Shown in pieces: positions 5,391 through 9,003 of a stretch of 9,003 nucleotides of DNA. The translations under genes and the position numbers were made by a program. Every line of letters starts with the position of its first letter. The stretch's first letter is position 1. Source of the stretch: a bacterium (lineage in GTDB: Bacteria > Hydrogenedentota > Hydrogenedentia > Hydrogenedentiales > SLHB01); assembly GCA_024231375.1 (NCBI GenBank), contig JAAEQP010000052.1, positions 1-9,003 of the forward strand. Direction: 5' to 3'. Under the pieces are notes generated by a model. That model worked only from the letters and a program-made list of their open reading frames with translations, was not told where the DNA came from and ran no database searches.

Positions 5391-8300
5391 ACGCGGGGCT
5401 ACACCGGCGGTTGATTGTCGTCGTTGGGGCGGTTGTGGTCTTGGCGGTTGCCCTGATCTTCGCTCGACGTCTTCGGTTGGACGAGGACCTGACCGCGTTG
5501 CTCCCCGCCGATGACCCCATTGTGCGCGACCATCAACTGGTCATGGAGCGTTTCCACAAACTCGACAGGATCTATGTCGACGTTGGGGGGCCCGCCGAGG
5601 CGCGCGCCGACATCGAAGCCGTGGCCGACGCGCTGTACGAGCGGTTCGAGGATTCCGGCCGCTTCGAGCAGATTCGCTACCGCATGTCGATGGAAGGCAT
5701 GCAGACCGTGCTGGAGCAGTTCAGCCTTGGGAAAGGCCGGTTGCTCAGCGCGCAGGACGTCGACCGGATGGCCGATCGGATGACGCCGGAAGGGATGGCG
5801 CGTCAGCTTGCCGCCGCGCAACGTGAACTGATGCAGCCGTCGGGCCCGTTCGCGGTCGACCGGATTCAGCGCGACCCCCTGGGCCTTGATGAACTGCTGA
5901 CCGAACGATTCGAGCAGCTTCAGCAGGCCGGCGGCGGCGCGCAGGTCATTGACGGACGGTTGTGGAACCACGACGCCACGCATCTCATCATGGTGCTGTC
6001 GCCCGGTTTTCCCGCAGTCAACGCGGAACGGTCGCGCGATCTTGTGGCCGTTCTGAATGATGTCCGCGACGGGATCGAGCAGGACCTGCCGAAACCTGAC
6101 GTCACGATCAGCTTTACAGGTGGTCACATTTCGATGTTGGACAATGCCACCACCATCCGGGGCGACATCCAGCGGTCCGTGCTCATTATCTCCGTTGGCA
6201 TCGTGGTCCTTGGCATTTGCTTCTTCCGACACCGGCTCTATGTAGCCCTCATCTTCGTGCCCGCGGGATTCGGCATGGCCTGTTCGGCTGGTATCCTGGG
6301 CTTGTTCGATCCTGCCGTCTCGGGGATCGCCCTTGGCTGCGGCACGGCCCTCATCGGCGTGACCGTGGACTACGGCATCCATGTGCTCTACCGGCTCGAC
6401 AACGCCAAGGCACGCGTGTCGCCTGTTGCCTGCGTCCGGGCCTTGTGGTTGCCCATCCTCACCGGCGCGGCCACGACCGCCGCGGCGTTCCTGTGCCTGC
6501 TATTCTCGTCGTTGCCGGGCCAACGGGAGATGGGTGTGTTCGCATCCATGGGGGTGGCGTTCGCCGCGGCGTTCACGTTCTTTGTGCTGCCATTCATCAC
6601 ACCCGCGCCCCGCGGCAGCGCGCGACCGCTGGTGCCCTTCTCCAAGCTGTGCGGCGTTTTTCTCTCTTGGCAGAGCCGCCACCTCTGGAAGTTGGCCATT
6701 CTGAGTCTTGGCATGGTTGCGGCGAGCCTGTACGGCCTGACCATGGTGAAGCTCGACGCCGATGTCAGCCGAATGAGTGCGTTGTCCGGTCGGAACCGTG
6801 TGGACGAATCCACCTTTCTCACGGTTTGGGGCTATCTGGCGCCGGCTCTTATCGTTGTGCATGCGCCCGATGGGGAAGCAGCTCTCCAAGCCAACGACGC
6901 GATCCATGATGAGCTCCGCGCCATTCGGGAGGAGGGCGTCGCGCTCACCGTGGGGTCCGTGGCGCCGATTCTGCCGTCGCTTGCCACGCAAACCAGGAAC
7001 TTGGCCGCGTGGCGCGACCGATGGGCGCCGCTTGACGTACGCCAACGCCTGACGGACGTTGCGGAGCCGTTGGGTTTTGCGCCCGATGCATTCGAGCCCT
7101 TCGTTGCGCTTGTCGAGACGGACCCCGAACCGATCACCTCGGAGACATTGGCTGGCACCGCATTTGATGAACTGCTGGCCAACCACATCGCCTCGGACGG
7201 TGACGAAACCTATGTGATGACGTCGCTCTGGTTGGAGGATCGCGAACAACTGGCCGGAGTTGCGGACCGGGTCCGCGGCGTCGTGCCGGGCGTAGTCATT
7301 GTGGACAAGCGGCAGTTCGCCCAGCGCACAGCCGCGTTGCTGCTGGGAGATTTGAAGCGACTTGCCTTGCTCGCCGCGATGACCGTTCTCGTTTGTCTGG
7401 CGTTGACCCTCGGGTCGCTTGAACTGGTTCTCGCCGCTTTCATGCCGCTGGCGTTGAGCGTGGTGGTGGCTCTCGGCCTGCTCGGCCTGTTCGGTGTGGC
7501 CATCAACATGGTGAGCAGCATCTTCATCATCTTCGTGTTTGGGGTAGGCGTCGATTTCAGCGTGTTTCTTCTCGCCAACGCCCGCGACATGTACATGGGC
7601 CGCTCGGAGTCCGCCGAGGACACCGTGGGTTCGGTGGCGATGTGCGCCCTGACCACGCTATGCGGGTTCACGGGTCTGGCGCTCGCCCGTCACCCTGGCA
7701 TCTCATCGGTCGGTATCACCGGCCTGATCGGCATCGGGTCGTGTCTCGCCATGAGTCTGCTCACTGTGCCGGTGTTCGCCGGCATCCTGTTTCCTCCGTC
7801 CGACAACAACGAGAAGATCACCCTCAAGACCTTCCTGGGCGCGATGTGGGCCGCTGTCTATCTCGGACCCATCATGGCGATCTACCGCTTCGGGATTCGG
7901 TACGTGCTGATGGTGGTCTGGCGCGGCGACGTTGCCCGGCGACAGCGGTTTGCGCGGCGCTACATGCACCTTATGGCGGTGGGACTCCTGCGATTCTTCC
8001 CGTACCGGCACAGCGGGTGCCATTTTGTTAACGTGCGGCCCGAGGGTTTTCGGAAGGCGGGTGTGATTGTCAGCAACCATCAGTCCTCCTTCGACATCAT
8101 GGTTATCCTGTCGTTGCCCGCGGATCTCGTGATGGTCGTGAAAGACTGGGTCTGGAACTGCCCCGTCATGGGGGTGACTGTCCAGGACGCGGGCTATATC
8201 CTTGCCGGGTCCATGTCGGCGGAAGATCTCATCGCCGAGTGTACCCGGCTCATCGACAGTGGCGTTTCGGTGTTCCTCTTCCCCGAAGGCACACGAACGC

Positions 8301-9003
8301 CTGACGGACTCGTACGCCGTTACCATAAGGGCGCTTTCGAGGTGGCGATTCAGGCCGACGCCGACATCGTTCCCGTGGTACTGAGCAACACCCGCACCTG
8401 CCTGCCACGCGGGACCTTCCTCATCGGGGATTTCCGTGCCGTGATTCGCGCGCTCCCGAGGGTCACTTCCGAGACGGCCGACTACACCCTTGGCGCGCGG
8501 GCACTGGCGCAACACGTGCGCCGCCTCACCGAGGGGTACGCCCTCGACGACTGGCGGCTGGCGCAGCGATCCCGCGTGTTCTGGCTCAATCTCCGGCGGC
8601 AGTACAAGTACCTCGGCACTTTCGTTGAGCCTTACGTGACGTGGAAACTGCGTCTCGACCCCGTATACCGCGGTTTAGACGCCCTGGTGCCCGAGCACGG
8701 CCACATTCTCGACATTGGCTGTGGCGTCGGCATCGCGTCCAACCTGCTGGCCAACCGTTCAATAACGCGGACGGTACACGGCATCGATTCCGACGAGGCC
8801 AAGATCCATGTGGCCAAGGTCAGCGCCCGGGGAAGACCGAGCGTGACTCTCGAAACGGCGGACGCCCTGTCGGCCGATCTGCCGCGGGCGGACGCGGTCC
8901 TTCTCATCGATGTGCTCCACTACTGGACCCCGGAGAATCAGCGTCGCCTCATCGAGCGGGCTTGCGCCGCACTTGCTCCCGGAGGCGTGCTGGTGTTTCG
9001 CGA
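5387..9003 (+). CDS. MMPL/RND exporter - PlsC acyltransferase - SAM methyltransferase fusion, 3' end outside the window
   Basis: One frame is open from ATG 5387 to the edge (1205 complete codons, no stop). Part 1 (about 1-805) is an MMPL/RND lipid exporter. It has TM1 at 9-26 followed by LDEDLTALLPADDP, a first periplasmic domain to about 263, a membrane block at 264-405 with GVTVDYGIHV (Asp328), TM7 at about 434-455, a second periplasmic domain, and a membrane block at 659-803 with GVGVDFSVFLL (Asp723). The two Asp residues fit proton-coupling positions. Residues 816-850 are a hydrophobic linker. Part 2 (about 860-1050) is a PlsC-type acyltransferase with SNHQSSFD (His898, Asp903) and FPEGTR (965-970). 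Part 3 (from about 1075) is a class I methyltransferase with ILDIGCGVG (motif I, Asp1109-Gly1115), GIDSD (Asp1134), and LLIDVLHYW further on. It starts within the glycosyltransferase stop (ATGA). Acyl transfer and methylation would act cytoplasmically on the exported lipid. The methyltransferase lacks its last strands here. Confidence 0.9.
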   Translation, partial: MNAGLHRRLIVVVGAVVVLAVALIFARRLRLDEDLTALLPADDPIVRDHQLVMERFHKLDRIYVDVGGPAEARADIEAVADALYERFEDSGRFEQIRYRMSMEGMQTVLEQFSLGKGRLLSAQDVDRMADRMTPEGMARQLAAAQRELMQPSGPFAVDRIQRDPLGLDELLTERFEQLQQAGGGAQVIDGRLWNHDATHLIMVLSPGFPAVNAERSRDLVAVLNDVRDGIEQDLPKPDVTISFTGGHISMLDNATTIRGDIQRSVLIISVGIVVLGICFFRHRLYVALIFVPAGFGMACSAGILGLFDPAVSGIALGCGTALIGVTVDYGIHVLYRLDNAKARVSPVACVRALWLPILTGAATTAAAFLCLLFSSLPGQREMGVFASMGVAFAAAFTFFVLPFITPAPRGSARPLVPFSKLCGVFLSWQSRHLWKLAILSLGMVAASLYGLTMVKLDADVSRMSALSGRNRVDESTFLTVWGYLAPALIVVHAPDGEAALQANDAIHDELRAIREEGVALTVGSVAPILPSLATQTRNLAAWRDRWAPLDVRQRLTDVAEPLGFAPDAFEPFVALVETDPEPITSETLAGTAFDELLANHIASDGDETYVMTSLWLEDREQLAGVADRVRGVVPGVVIVDKRQFAQRTAALLLGDLKRLALLAAMTVLVCLALTLGSLELVLAAFMPLALSVVVALGLLGLFGVAINMVSSIFIIFVFGVGVDFSVFLLANARDMYMGRSESAEDTVGSVAMCALTTLCGFTGLALARHPGISSVGITGLIGIGSCLAMSLLTVPVFAGILFPPSDNNEKITLKTFLGAMWAAVYLGPIMAIYRFGIRYVLMVVWRGDVARRQRFARRYMHLMAVGLLRFFPYRHSGCHFVNVRPEGFRKAGVIVSNHQSSFDIMVILSLPADLVMVVKDWVWNCPVMGVTVQDAGYILAGSMSAEDLIAECTRLIDSGVSVFLFPEGTRTPDGLVRRYHKGAFEVAIQADADIVPVVLSNTRTCLPRGTFLIGDFRAVIRALPRVTSETADYTLGARALAQHVRRLTEGYALDDWRLAQRSRVFWLNLRRQYKYLGTFVEPYVTWKLRLDPVYRGLDALVPEHGHILDIGCGVGIASNLLANRSITRTVHGIDSDEAKIHVAKVSARGRPSVTLETADALSADLPRADAVLLIDVLHYWTPENQRRLIERACAALAPGGVLVFR

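Noticed and set aside
5399..6382. A 327-codon minus-strand frame opposite the exporter N-terminus
   Set aside because: Antisense shadow of the first periplasmic domain of the exporter; no ribosome-binding site or motifs.
7703..8515. A 270-codon minus-strand frame opposite the exporter-acyltransferase junction
   Set aside because: Antisense shadow; the plus strand encodes the acyltransferase with HX4D and FPEGTR motifs.

Overview
This is a GC-rich bacterial chromosome segment with tightly packed genes, short overlaps and Shine-Dalgarno-type starts. The content (MMPL exporter, glycosyltransferase with a DUF2062 tail, PlsC-type acyltransferase) suggests a Gram-negative-type envelope. The phylum cannot be fixed from this window. 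A lineage such as Hydrogenedentota, Planctomycetota or a deltaproteobacterial group would fit, but that is a weak guess.

Layout: (1) 1-439, minus strand: the 5' part of an unrecognised membrane protein, running off the left edge and apparently driven by a near-leaderless promoter. (2) 440-1024: no gene. It holds two tandem copies of a ~157-bp repeat, a third partial copy, several hairpins, and a long inverted repeat just upstream of the next promoter. (3) 1025-1804, plus: an M55-family D-aminopeptidase (DppA-like) with all expected metal ligands. (4) 1831-2580, minus: a small histidine kinase without a membrane or sensor domain, convergent with the peptidase. (5) 2581-2868: a divergent regulatory region with one candidate promoter per direction and a strong leader stem-loop. 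(6) 2869 to the right edge, plus: a three-gene operon with ATGA/GTGA-type 4-base overlaps. It encodes a PaaK-like adenylate-forming ligase, a GT2 glycosyltransferase fused to DUF2062, and a very large unfinished protein that joins an MMPL/RND exporter, a PlsC-type acyltransferase and a SAM methyltransferase in one reading frame.

The operon is the most interesting part. Acyl activation, glycosyl transfer, acyl transfer, methylation and lipid export occur together in aryl polyene, xanthomonadin and flexirubin-type clusters and in related lipid-linked polyketide pathways. I infer that this is the left end of such a cluster, with a PaaK-type ligase as its activating enzyme and three usually separate functions fused into one polypeptide. 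No ketosynthase, carrier protein or dehydratase is visible, so the product is unknown. The orphan kinase reads away from the operon and may or may not regulate it.
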